Assembly: GCA_964568855.1 (NCBI GenBank)
Contig: CAZMSD010000010.1
Span: 1-64,000, forward strand
Origin: CAZMSD01 sp964568855
GTDB lineage: Bacteria; CAIWAD01
DNA: 64,000 nucleotides
Reading direction: 5' to 3'
Position 1 is the first letter of the stretch. Each line of letters begins with the position of its first letter. Shown here in pieces: positions 8,759 through 17,013 of this stretch. The translations under genes were made by a program, and so were the position numbers. A model generated the notes under the pieces. The model did no database searches and was not told the DNA's origin. It saw only the letters and a program-made list of their open reading frames with translations.

Positions 8759-9520
8759 ATGGCAATCAAGGCCGACAGCCTGTGGAAAGCGTATCACCAG
8801 GAGCGCAGCGACAAGAACAAGGAGAAGCTGCTGGTGGCCTACCTGCCGCTCGTAAAGCAGGTGGCCAGCCGGATGAAGATGTCGCTGCCCAATTCGGTCA
8901 ACCTCGACGACCTGGCGGGTTCGGGAATCCTGGGCCTGATCAATTCCGTCGAGAATTTCAATCCCGACCTGGGTTTCAAGTTCGAGACCTACGCCGTGCC
9001 CCGAATACGGGGAGCCATCCTGGACGGCCTGCGGGATTTCGACTGGGTCCCGCGTTCCATCCGGGCCAAGGAGAAGCTGCTGGAATCCACCATGACCGCG
9101 CTGGAAAACGACCTGGGCAGGATTCCCACCGAGGAGGAGATCGCCGAACGGCTGGACCTGAGCATGAGCGAGTATCACAAGCTCGTGGACGACGTGAGCG
9201 CCACCTCGATCCTCTCCTTCGATCGCCCGCTTTCCGGAGAGCACGACCAGGGCAGCAGTCTTTACGACCTGGTGGCCGATACGCAGAACGACAACCCGCT
9301 GGACATGATGGAGCGCAAGGAGATCAAGAAGCTGATCATCGAGTTGATCAACCGCCTGCCGGTGCAGGAGAAATTGGTCATCGCGCTCTATTACTATGAA
9401 GAATTGACTCTGAAGGAGATCGGCAAGGTGCTGGACATCTCGGAGTCCAGGGTGAGTCAGATCCACACCAAGATCATCATGAGCATGAAGAACCACATCC
9501 GGCGGATGATCACGCTCTAG
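8759..9520 (+). CDS. fliA: Flagellar RNA polymerase sigma factor (sigma-28)
   Basis: The 253-residue protein has sigma-70 region 2 ('YLPLVKQVASRM', 'DDLAGSGILGLINSVENFNPDLGFKFETYAVPRIRGAILDGLRDFDWVPRS'), region 3 ('IPTEEEIAERLDLS') and region 4 ('LPVQEKLVIALYYYEELTLKEIGKVLDISESRVSQIHTKI'). The phrase 'RGAILDGLRDFDWVPRS' is typical of the FliA/WhiG group. It directs RNA polymerase to late flagellar and chemotaxis promoters. No FlgM anti-sigma gene is recognised nearby. Confidence 0.94.
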   Translation: MAIKADSLWKAYHQERSDKNKEKLLVAYLPLVKQVASRMKMSLPNSVNLDDLAGSGILGLINSVENFNPDLGFKFETYAVPRIRGAILDGLRDFDWVPRSIRAKEKLLESTMTALENDLGRIPTEEEIAERLDLSMSEYHKLVDDVSATSILSFDRPLSGEHDQGSSLYDLVADTQNDNPLDMMERKEIKKLIIELINRLPVQEKLVIALYYYEELTLKEIGKVLDISESRVSQIHTKIIMSMKNHIRRMITL

Positions 9521-9558
9521 GTCCGGGACGGCGCCCCGTGTGACAAGGGAAGCGAGTC

Positions 9559-9966
9559 ATGATGCAGCCCCTCGACAAGGCCGACAGCGCCCGCCGCGTG
9601 GACCCGGTGGGACAGAGCCGCAGGCAGCGCTTGCGCACCGAGGACAGCCGCGGCTTCCCCGAGGAACTGGCACGCCGGATTTCGGGGGAAGGCGGGGGTG
9701 CGGGCGGAGAGGACGAGCTCGCGGACGAAGAGGAAGCCCGGGAGCGCGAGGAGCAGGGGGAAGCCGCCGGTGGACCGGGCGAAGAGGAGGCCTTCCCCGA
9801 GGACGTGGTGGAGATCCGAAGCCGGCGCCTGCGTCCGCCTTCGCCGGACGAGTCTCAGGAAGCTGAAAAATCGCCACGGAGGAAACGCGGCGGGAGAAAA
9901 GGAAGGGAGGCGCCGGAAGAGGGTGAGGACGGCGCCGGAGGCGCTCACATCGATTTGAAAGCCTGA
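9559..9966 (+). CDS. Acidic, low-complexity hypothetical protein in the flagellar operon
   Basis: The 135-residue predicted protein is rich in Glu, Gly, Arg and Pro and looks intrinsically disordered, with no recognisable domain. It opens 'MMQPLDKADSARRVDPVGQ' and ends 'GAHIDLKA', and its stop overlaps the start of the HDOD gene (TGATGG). Tight spacing with fliA and the HDOD gene is the main reason to believe it is real. Base composition alone could keep such a frame open, so confidence is moderate. Confidence 0.55.
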   Translation: MMQPLDKADSARRVDPVGQSRRQRLRTEDSRGFPEELARRISGEGGGAGGEDELADEEEAREREEQGEAAGGPGEEEAFPEDVVEIRSRRLRPPSPDESQEAEKSPRRKRGGRKGREAPEEGEDGAGGAHIDLKA

Positions 9967-10877
9967 TGGCGAAACTGGATAAAAGGGCGCGGGTTCGCCG
10001 GATCGCCGAAGGCATCCTGGACCTGCCCACCCTGCCCACGGTGGTGGCGAAGATCGTGGAGCTGGTGGACAATCCCCGGACCAACGCATCCACGCTGGCC
10101 CGCCTGATCTCAACCGATCCGGCGCTGACGGCGCGCATGCTGAAACTGGCCAACAGCGCCTACTACGGGTTTCCGCGGCGCATCGGCACCATCAACCTGG
10201 CCATCGTGGTGCTGGGCTTCAACACGGTGCGCGACCTGGCGGTCTCGGCCAGCCTGGTTGAGCGCATCAGCTTCAGCAGGGACGGCGGAATGATGAGCGA
10301 CTTCTGGGAGCACAGCATCGGCACCGCCATCGCGGCGAGGATGGTACTGCGCCAGATCCATCATCGCTCGGTGGGCGAGGCCTTCGTGGCCGGCCTGTTG
10401 CACGACATCGGCCGCCTGGTGGTGGCGCGCTACCTGCCCGGGGAGTCCCGCGCTGTGGAAGAGCGGCTCGAAGAATCGGATCATCCGCTGTGGGTCATCG
10501 AGCACGAGGTCCTGGGCATGAGCCATTCGGAGGTGGGCGGCCTGCTGTGCCGGCGCTGGAACATTCCCGACTCCATCTGCGAGGCCATTACCTGGCACCA
10601 CCATCCCCTGGAGCGCGGTGAAGCCGACCAGCTCACCTGCATCGTGAACTTTTCCGAACACCTGGCGCACCGGGGCAGCGCCAATCCCCTGCAGGAAGGC
10701 CCGCTGGGCGAGATGGACGACCGCGTCTGCACCGCGCTGGAGCTGCGCCGGGACGAGGAAGGCCTCTTGGACATGACCTGGTACGCCGAGCGCTTCGCCG
10801 AGGAGCTGACAAGGGCGGAGACCTTCCGCGACCTGGTGCTGGGCAGAGATTCGGAGGCGGCCGGACATGAGTCCTGA
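9966..10877 (+). CDS. HDOD-domain signalling protein
   Basis: The 303-residue protein has the HDOD pattern from its N-terminus: 'LPTLPTVVAKIVELVDNPRTNASTLARLISTDPALTARMLKLANSAYYGF', 'INLAIVVLGFNTVRDLAVS', and a degenerate HD part with 'GLLHDIGRLVVARY' and 'EHEVLGMSHSEVGGLLCRRWNIP'. HDOD proteins are non-enzymatic relatives of HD phosphohydrolases that act in signalling, often with c-di-GMP, motility or chemotaxis systems. It sits between the acidic protein and a sensor protein, overlapping the latter by 11 bases. A catalytic role is unlikely for this family. Confidence 0.88.
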   Translation: MAKLDKRARVRRIAEGILDLPTLPTVVAKIVELVDNPRTNASTLARLISTDPALTARMLKLANSAYYGFPRRIGTINLAIVVLGFNTVRDLAVSASLVERISFSRDGGMMSDFWEHSIGTAIAARMVLRQIHHRSVGEAFVAGLLHDIGRLVVARYLPGESRAVEERLEESDHPLWVIEHEVLGMSHSEVGGLLCRRWNIPDSICEAITWHHHPLERGEADQLTCIVNFSEHLAHRGSANPLQEGPLGEMDDRVCTALELRRDEEGLLDMTWYAERFAEELTRAETFRDLVLGRDSEAAGHES

Positions 10878-12087
10878 AGACTCGACGAGAGCCGGAAGCG
10901 AGGCGGACCTGCAGACGCTGCAGCAGGAGCTTCAGCGGCTGCGCTCGGTTCGCAGGGAGCTCAAGCACAGCCTGGATGAACTGCGCGAGATCCAGACCCT
11001 GGCGCGGACTATCCGCTCCACCAACCAGCCGGAGGCCATCCTGGAAGCCCTCGAGGACCTGCTGGGACGCATCCTGCCCGCGCCCGAGCTGGGGCTGTTC
11101 CTTTTCCAGCAGGAAGAGGTGGTTCCCGTGGGCGATCCCATCCTGGGCATTCGGGAGGCATTCCACTCCTTGACCGAGGAGGGAATCACCGACTGGCTCC
11201 TGGAGGAGGGCCGTCCGATCTCCGTTCCCGACCTGAGCGGCAGGAAGAGTCCCGAACATTCCGACCTGCTGGTGCCTCTGAAGATGATGAACGCGGGGAT
11301 CGGCGTGCTCTTCATCCGCTCGGGACTGCTGGAGCAGGACCTCACCGCCCAGCAGCTCGACCTGGTGTCCTTCGCGGCGGGCCAGGCGGCCATGGCCCTG
11401 GAAAACGCCCGTCTGCTGGAGCAACTCTCCACCAGCCAGAGGCACCTGCAGGAAATGATCGACCATGCCACGGATCTGATCCTGGTGCTGGACGAGGACG
11501 CGCGGATCCGTTACGCCAATGAGCGCGCGGAACAACTCGGCTTCGATGCCCGGCGTATCGTGGGACGCAGCCTGCTGGATTTCCTCGACGAAGCGGACGA
11601 GCGGGCCGAGTTGCTGGAGTTCCTGCGCAGCGGGGACCGGGGATTGCGCGAGTTGAACCTCCAGGTCGGCGAAGGGCCGGATGGGCGGCGGATCGTCCAG
11701 CTGGCGCTGAGCCCCCTGCCGCCGGGCCATCCGCTGCGGGGCAGCGCGCTGGCCGTGTTGCGCGATCTCACCGAACAGCGCCGGCTGGAGCACAAGGCGC
11801 GGGAAATGGAGCGCCTTGAAGCCGTGATGCTGGCCGCCGTAACCGTGAATCACGAGATCAACAACCCGCTGACCACCATCGTGGGCAATCTGTTCCTGAT
11901 CCGCCGCGAGCTGGGCGAGGATATCAGCGACAGCCTGCGGCAGAGGCTGGACCACGTGGAGTCGAACTGCAAGAAGATCGAGAAGGTCGCCAGGCATCTC
12001 GAGCAGATCGAGGAGATCAAGCTGGTCAAGTACCTGGGCGACACGGAGATGCTGGACATCGACCTGGACGATTCCGAGGAGAACTGA
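10867..12087 (+). CDS. GAF-PAS sensor with histidine phosphoacceptor region but no ATPase domain
   Basis: Layout of the 406 residues: an N-terminal coiled coil (15-55), a GAF domain (~60-190), a PAS domain ('MIDHATDLILVLDEDARIRYANERAEQLGF', ~200-310) and a HisKA-type dimerisation helix with H-box 'VNHEINNPLTTIVGNLF' (His329). The protein ends 77 residues after that His with an acidic tail. The N, G1 and G2 boxes of the HATPase domain are absent. It cannot autophosphorylate alone in the usual way. It may be a phosphoacceptor for another kinase or a non-enzymatic sensor. A second protein with the same truncation is encoded at 13598. Confidence 0.85.
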   Translation: MSPEDSTRAGSEADLQTLQQELQRLRSVRRELKHSLDELREIQTLARTIRSTNQPEAILEALEDLLGRILPAPELGLFLFQQEEVVPVGDPILGIREAFHSLTEEGITDWLLEEGRPISVPDLSGRKSPEHSDLLVPLKMMNAGIGVLFIRSGLLEQDLTAQQLDLVSFAAGQAAMALENARLLEQLSTSQRHLQEMIDHATDLILVLDEDARIRYANERAEQLGFDARRIVGRSLLDFLDEADERAELLEFLRSGDRGLRELNLQVGEGPDGRRIVQLALSPLPPGHPLRGSALAVLRDLTEQRRLEHKAREMERLEAVMLAAVTVNHEINNPLTTIVGNLFLIRRELGEDISDSLRQRLDHVESNCKKIEKVARHLEQIEEIKLVKYLGDTEMLDIDLDDSEEN

Positions 12088-12091
12088 GCCG

Positions 12092-13558
12092 ATGAATACC
12101 CGCCGCCAACTCCTGCTGGTCCTGCTCTGGCTGAGCAGCCAGCCAATCTGCGCGGCCGCGGCCACCCTGGAAGGAATCCGCTGGTTCGACCATGACGGCT
12201 TCGTCCGCGTGGTCTTCGACCTCAGCGGGGAAGTCGACTACAAGGTTTCCCGGCAACTGGAGCAGGGCTACGTGGACGTGATCCTGCGGGGCGACATCTC
12301 GCGCCGCATGAAAGAAGAAGTAGAATTGAACAATGTGCTGGCCCTGCGCGCTGAACAGCTCCGGCGCACCTCGACCGCCCTCACCTGGCGCATCCGCTGC
12401 GCGGAAGTCTCGCGAGTCAGCACCTTCGCTCTGGACGAGCAGCCCTACAAAGTGGCGCTGGACTTCCACGGCCCCCGTTCAACCGCGGAACCGCCCGGCC
12501 GGCCGCCCGCGGCAGCTTCCGTCGAGCCCGGGCGCAAGCGGAGTTCGATCTCCGCGGATTTCCGGAAAGGGAATCGGGAAAGCACGAACGTCCCCGCCCA
12601 GGTGGAAAGCGTAGAGCCCGCCCCGCCGGCGAAAACCGTCGATCCCTACCGGGGCCTGGATGCGCAGCAGACCAAGCGTCTCAAGGTGGCCGAGCTGCTG
12701 CTGCAGCTAAGCGACACCACTTCCGCCCGGTCCTTCCTGCTGGCCTTGCATGAAGAGGCTTCCGGGCAGCCGCAGACACGCTACCTGCTGGCGGGCATCC
12801 ACCTGGCCCAGGGCGATTACCATCGTGCGCGATTCTACCTGGAGCCCCTGCTGGAGCTGGAGACCTACCGGGAGCGCGCAAGCGTTCTGGCGGAACGCCT
12901 GCCGCCGCCGAACGATCAGGGAGTACTGCCCGGCGGCGAGATCAGTGAAACCGACCTCGAGTATTACATCGGCGTACTAAGAAGAGGCCGCGTATTGACG
13001 AGGAAGGACTTGCGCTCCCAGCCGGAACAGGCGGCGAGCCCGCCTTCCGCCTTCCTGCCCGGCGCTCTCGCGGGCCTGGTCCTGGGACTGCTCTGCTGGG
13101 GCCTGAGCGAGCTTTTACGACGCAGGAGAGCCCAGCTGGAGGCGCGCAAGAAGATCCTGGACGAGCACTCGCGCACCGAAGAGGCGCCCCTGCCGAAGAC
13201 GAAGAAGCCCGAGTCTCACTATCCCGATTACGCGGAGGTCTCCGAACGCGTGCGCGGAGAACTCGAGGAACACATGCGCAGCATCGAGACGGGAGGAGCG
13301 GAGGCATCGGTGGAGGAGGATGCGGCGCAGGCGCCGCCGGAAGCGGAATCCAAGGTCCCCGAGCGACGGATGGTGGATGTGGAGGTGTCGCCCGGCAGCG
13401 TCGAGGAATCGGTCTTCAAACTGGCCGACGAGCGTCGAACCATCGTGGAGATCGCCGAAGAGCTGAACATCGGCGTGGATGAAGTCCGCCTGATCCTGGA
13501 ACTGCGGGAACAGACCGACGAAGTCACCGAGCCGCCCCAGTCGATCCCCGGAAGCTGA
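12092..13558 (+). CDS. AMIN-domain membrane protein with TPR-like region
   Basis: The 488-residue protein has a signal peptide (residues 1-23, ending near 'CAAAA'), then an AMIN-like domain ('LEGIRWFDHDGFVRVVFDLSGEVDYKV', ~25-130). A proline-rich linker and TPR-like helices ('LLQLSDTTSARSFLLALHEEA', ~190-280) follow. Next are one transmembrane segment near residues 318-340 and a charged cytoplasmic tail with a helix-turn-helix-like end ('RRTIVEIAEELNIGVDEVRLILEL'). AMIN domains bind peptidoglycan and localise amidases, pili or secretion complexes. Here the domain may anchor a flagellar or polar complex to the wall. Function is inferred from domains and operon position. Confidence 0.75.
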   Translation: MNTRRQLLLVLLWLSSQPICAAAATLEGIRWFDHDGFVRVVFDLSGEVDYKVSRQLEQGYVDVILRGDISRRMKEEVELNNVLALRAEQLRRTSTALTWRIRCAEVSRVSTFALDEQPYKVALDFHGPRSTAEPPGRPPAAASVEPGRKRSSISADFRKGNRESTNVPAQVESVEPAPPAKTVDPYRGLDAQQTKRLKVAELLLQLSDTTSARSFLLALHEEASGQPQTRYLLAGIHLAQGDYHRARFYLEPLLELETYRERASVLAERLPPPNDQGVLPGGEISETDLEYYIGVLRRGRVLTRKDLRSQPEQAASPPSAFLPGALAGLVLGLLCWGLSELLRRRRAQLEARKKILDEHSRTEEAPLPKTKKPESHYPDYAEVSERVRGELEEHMRSIETGGAEASVEEDAAQAPPEAESKVPERRMVDVEVSPGSVEESVFKLADERRTIVEIAEELNIGVDEVRLILELREQTDEVTEPPQSIPGS

Positions 13559-13597
13559 GGATTCCCGAGGATCCTTCGCAGCAACATGTAGCCACCG

Positions 13598-14485
13598 ATG
13601 AACAGGGAAACCGGCATGATCAGCGACGCGGACCTGGGAGTCCTGCTGGACTTCACCTCCCTGGTCCAGGCTTCGCTTTCCACCGGCAGGAGCTTTCGGC
13701 CGCTCTTCGGCCTGCTCTCGCGGATCGTGCCCTACGAAACCGCCACCCTGTACCTGCTGGACGAGACCAGCGGCAAGCTGCGCTGCGAGGAGGTGGTGGG
13801 CGAGGAGCCCATCAACCCCATCGACGTGATCCGTTTCGACCTGGGTTTCGGGCTGAGCGCCTGGATAGCCCAGCAGCGCCGGCCGATCATCATTCCCTGG
13901 CTGCGCCGAAAGAGAGCCAATTCCAGGCACCGCATGCACTCCTTCGTGGGATTGCCGCTGGTGGCGGACGACGAGCTGCTGGGAGTGCTCAATTTCGGTC
14001 ACTCGAGCCCGGGCGCCTTTCAATACGTGGACGATAATCCGCTCCGGATCCTTTCCACCCAGATCGCCCTCCTGCTGCAGAACCTGCGCCTGGTGCGCAG
14101 CCTGCGGGACACGAACAGCCGCCTGAACGAGAGCAACCTCCGGCTGCGTGAAATGCAGGACCGCCTGGTGGAAAGCGAGCGGCTCAAGGCCGTGAGCGAA
14201 CTCGTAGCCGCCATGAATCACGAAATCAACAACCCCCTGACCATCATCAGCGGCAACGCGGAACTGCTGGCCGCCTGCCTTCAGTCGGAGGGCGAGGAAG
14301 CCCAGGAGCGGCTGCGGACCATCCTCGACCAGGTGCGCCGCCTGGGCCGGGTGCTCAACCTGCTGGCCAATCTCCGCCGGCCGGTGGCGGAGAACTACAC
14401 CACGGAACACCTGATGCTCGACCTCAGGGCATCCTGCCTGCCGCCGGCAGGCCGGGAAGCATCCGAACCCGATTCCAGGACCTGA
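13598..14485 (+). CDS. GAF sensor with histidine phosphoacceptor region but no ATPase domain
   Basis: The 295-residue protein has a GAF domain (~25-170, 'ETATLYLLDETSGKLRCEEVVGEEP', 'FVGLPLVADDELLGVLNFGH'), a coiled coil, and a HisKA-type helix with 'AAMNHEINNPLTIISGN' (His208). It then runs out after about 87 residues with no N, G1 or G2 box. This is the second truncated kinase in the operon, similar in its H-box to the one at 10867. An in-frame ATG at 13616 (MISDADLGVLL) is an alternative start. It is the last gene of the tight flagellar cluster. About 200 bases without a supported gene follow. Confidence 0.83.
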   Translation: MNRETGMISDADLGVLLDFTSLVQASLSTGRSFRPLFGLLSRIVPYETATLYLLDETSGKLRCEEVVGEEPINPIDVIRFDLGFGLSAWIAQQRRPIIIPWLRRKRANSRHRMHSFVGLPLVADDELLGVLNFGHSSPGAFQYVDDNPLRILSTQIALLLQNLRLVRSLRDTNSRLNESNLRLREMQDRLVESERLKAVSELVAAMNHEINNPLTIISGNAELLAACLQSEGEEAQERLRTILDQVRRLGRVLNLLANLRRPVAENYTTEHLMLDLRASCLPPAGREASEPDSRT

Positions 14486-14684
14486 GATCCCGATGGGAGA
14501 TGCCCCGCGGTGCTGGCCCTCAAGCCGCATCGCGATTACCGGCGAGACCTGCTCTCCGTCCGGCGGGCTGGACATTCCTTACTCGGCATCGCGAAGAGAG
14601 GCTCCGCCGTGAATCCCGCCGGCGCGGATCGCGGTTCTCCAGCGGTGACGCCGCCCCGGCGGCGAATGCCCAGCGGAGGATGCC

Positions 14685-16265
14685 GTGCCGTCCCTCTTGA
14701 TCGCACTGCTGCTGGTTCCCCGGACATGGGGGATCTGGCTGAACGAGATCATGTCCAATCCGGCGGGTTCGGAATACACGAACGAGTACGTGGAGCTGCT
14801 GAACCCGGACAGTCTGACGGTGGAAGTCGAGGGCTGGCGCCTGAGCGACGGCAGCGCCGAGGACCTGCTGCAAGCCGCCGGCGCCAACGCCGCCCTGCCT
14901 CCCGGCGGACTGGCCCTGGTCCTGGATCCGGGCTACGAGGGCGGCTACGACGACCGGATTCCGCCCCAGGCCCTGCGCCTGTGGATCGGAGACGGTTCCT
15001 TCGGCAGCGGCGGTCTTTCCAACTCCACGGCCGAGTGGATCACGCTCATCGACCCCGACGGCCGGCGGGTGGATTCGGTCCTGACCCGGCCCGGCCAGGA
15101 AGAGGGATTCAGCCTGGAGCGGATGCGCGGTCCGGCGGGCTGCGCGGATTGCTGGAGGATCGGCCTGGACTTCGGCGGCAGTCCTGGCGCCGCGAACAGC
15201 GTGGTGCCCGCCAGGTACCAGCTGCGGCTGCTGGACTTCGACCAGAGCCGGCTCACCATCGTGGCCGAGGGGCTGGAAGGATTCCGCGGCGCCCTGCGCG
15301 TCGAGCTGGGCCTGCCGCCCTGCCTGGAATCGACCGTCAGGGAGCTTCCGCCGCTGGACATCGGCGCTCTCTGGCACGTGGAATTGGATCCGGCGCCACT
15401 GTGGTTTCTGAATCCTCTGGTCATCCTGGAGGAGGGTCTCGGACAGGAGCCGCGGATCCTGTGCGACACGCTGGCCAGCGCCGCCTTCGACACCGGCGAC
15501 GGGATGGTTCTCAAGGCAGCATACCTGAGCGAACTCCAACCGGATCCGTCGGAGGGACCGGACTGGGTGGAACTGGCCAACCCGGGCGATTGTCCGTTGC
15601 TGCTTGAAGGCTGCCTCCTGGCCACTCCCACGCGCCGCTACGCGCTTAATGGAATGTTGATGCCCGGACAGCGGGCGCTGGCGGCCGCCGATCCCGCCGC
15701 GGTTCCGGGTCGGGATCCCGCCTGCTTGAGCATTGCCGTCAACCTCAGCCTGACCTTGAGCGGCGAGCTCGAACTGCTCATCGAGGACGGTCCGGTGCTG
15801 GAAGCGGCGGTCTGGCGGCGCGAGGAGCTCATTCGCGGCCGCTCTCTGGAGCGCCTGGATCCCCGGCTGGCGGCCGACGCAAGTTCCTCCTGGCATCCGT
15901 CGATCCATCCGGACGGGGCCACTCCGGGCTCGTCCAACAGCACCGAGGTGGCCGCTGATCCGGCGCCGGACGGAGTCCGCTTCTCCGCTTCGATCATCAG
16001 GCCGCTGCAACCGGGCGGAGAATCGCTGCTGCGCGTGGACCTGAGTGCCGGCCTGGATCGCGCCTGGCGGCTCGAGATCTGGGATCTGCACGGTCGCCTG
16101 ATCGGAAGAGCGGAACCCGCCCCTCAGCAGGGCGAGGAGCTGCTCAGCCTGTTCTGGGACGGCAGCCTTAAGGGGGGTGAGCTGGTTCCTCCGGGCGCCT
16201 ACCTCCTGCGCCTGGCTGACGAGCAGGGCGGCGAGGTGCTGCATCCCGTGGCGGTTGTCTACTGA
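14685..16265 (+). CDS. Secreted lamin-tail-domain protein with FlgD-like C-terminus
   Basis: The 526-residue protein starts with GTG at 14685 behind a GGAGGA site. A short hydrophobic N-terminus (a weak signal peptide) is followed by a lamin-tail-like domain ('LNEIMSNPAGSEYTNEYVELLNPDSLTVEVEGWRL'). A second copy lies near residue 285 ('LSELQPDPSEGPDWVELANPGDCPLLLEG'). The C-terminus has the FlgD/sorting Ig-like pattern ('RLEIWDLHGRLIGR' ... 'PPGAYLLRLADEQGGE'). Bacterial lamin-tail proteins are mostly secreted or surface proteins of unclear role. It lies between the flagellar operon and the ECF sigma locus and may belong to neither. Confidence 0.75.
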   Translation: MPSLLIALLLVPRTWGIWLNEIMSNPAGSEYTNEYVELLNPDSLTVEVEGWRLSDGSAEDLLQAAGANAALPPGGLALVLDPGYEGGYDDRIPPQALRLWIGDGSFGSGGLSNSTAEWITLIDPDGRRVDSVLTRPGQEEGFSLERMRGPAGCADCWRIGLDFGGSPGAANSVVPARYQLRLLDFDQSRLTIVAEGLEGFRGALRVELGLPPCLESTVRELPPLDIGALWHVELDPAPLWFLNPLVILEEGLGQEPRILCDTLASAAFDTGDGMVLKAAYLSELQPDPSEGPDWVELANPGDCPLLLEGCLLATPTRRYALNGMLMPGQRALAAADPAAVPGRDPACLSIAVNLSLTLSGELELLIEDGPVLEAAVWRREELIRGRSLERLDPRLAADASSSWHPSIHPDGATPGSSNSTEVAADPAPDGVRFSASIIRPLQPGGESLLRVDLSAGLDRAWRLEIWDLHGRLIGRAEPAPQQGEELLSLFWDGSLKGGELVPPGAYLLRLADEQGGEVLHPVAVVY

Positions 16266-16272
16266 AGGCGGC

Positions 16273-16383
16273 TGATTTCACGGTGATTCGCTGCCTGAGG
16301 TAATTACTAGACATCTCCGGACTTGTGCACCGGCCCGCTGGCCTTCCTAGCTGTTTTTTCTGATTTTTCACGGTAATCGGTAC
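16273..16383 (+). promoter_or_regulatory. Direct repeat upstream of the ECF sigma gene
   Basis: TGATTTCACGGTGATTCG at 16273-16290 recurs as TGATTTTTCACGGTAATCGG at 16361-16380, about 88 bases apart. The core TCACGGTGA is itself nearly palindromic. The second copy follows a T6 run and lies about 40 bases before the ECF sigma start. It could be a duplicated operator or promoter element. No family-specific motif could be assigned. Confidence 0.35.
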
Positions 16384-16422
16384 AGGAAGGACGGCGTTTC
16401 CTACAGAGGGCCTCTCCCCGGC

Positions 16423-17013
16423 ATGACCCTGCAGATGGATGAACAGCAGCTGATCCGCCAGGCGCAGACGGGGGACCACTCCTCCTTCGAGAAACTGGTT
16501 CGCAGGTACGATGAACGGGTCATGTCCCTGATCCGCAGCTTCGTCAAAAACCGCAGCGACGCCCAGGACATCTACCAGGAAGTCTTTCTCAGGGTCTTCA
16601 CCGGTCTCCCGGGTTTTCGCCTGGAGTCCAGCTTCTTCACCTGGCTGTACCGGATCACGGTGAACCGCTGCCTGAGTTTCTTCGATCAGCGGGGGCGCCG
16701 GGAGAAGCTGCACTTAGATCCGCTGGAGGACAACGATGAAGGCAACTGGCTGGAGCGGGTAGTGGCCCAGCAGAGCCTGCAGCCTGTGGAGTCGGGCGAG
16801 GTGCGACGGAAGTCCGCCCAGTTGGAAAAAATCTGGCAGGCCGTTGAAACCTTAAAACCCAAACAGAGACTGATCTTTTGTCTGCGATACCAACACGGTC
16901 TCCGCGTCAAGGAGATCGCCGAGATTTTCGACATGCCCGACGGCACGGTCAAAATCCTGGCCTTTCGCGCCGTTCGCGCAATCAGGGATCAGCTCGAGGA
17001 CGACCTGGCATGA
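16423..17013 (+). CDS. ECF-type RNA polymerase sigma factor
   Basis: The 196-residue protein has sigma region 2 ('FEKLVRRYDERVMSLIRSFVKNRSDAQDIYQEVFLRVFTGLPGFRLESSFFTWLYRITVNRCLSFFD') and region 4 ('LKPKQRLIFCLRYQHGLRVKEIAEIFDMPDGTVKILAFRAVRAIRDQL'), with no region 1 or 3. That is the extracytoplasmic-function group. Its stop overlaps the next start (ATGA), the usual pairing of an ECF factor with its anti-sigma protein. The genes behind it encode envelope proteins, suggesting envelope stress or surface control. Confidence 0.93.
   Translation: MTLQMDEQQLIRQAQTGDHSSFEKLVRRYDERVMSLIRSFVKNRSDAQDIYQEVFLRVFTGLPGFRLESSFFTWLYRITVNRCLSFFDQRGRREKLHLDPLEDNDEGNWLERVVAQQSLQPVESGEVRRKSAQLEKIWQAVETLKPKQRLIFCLRYQHGLRVKEIAEIFDMPDGTVKILAFRAVRAIRDQLEDDLA

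Noticed and set aside
14493..14612. A 39-codon frame between the second sensor gene and the lamin-tail gene
   Set aside because: Only a weak ribosome-binding site, no recognisable composition and no conservation evidence.
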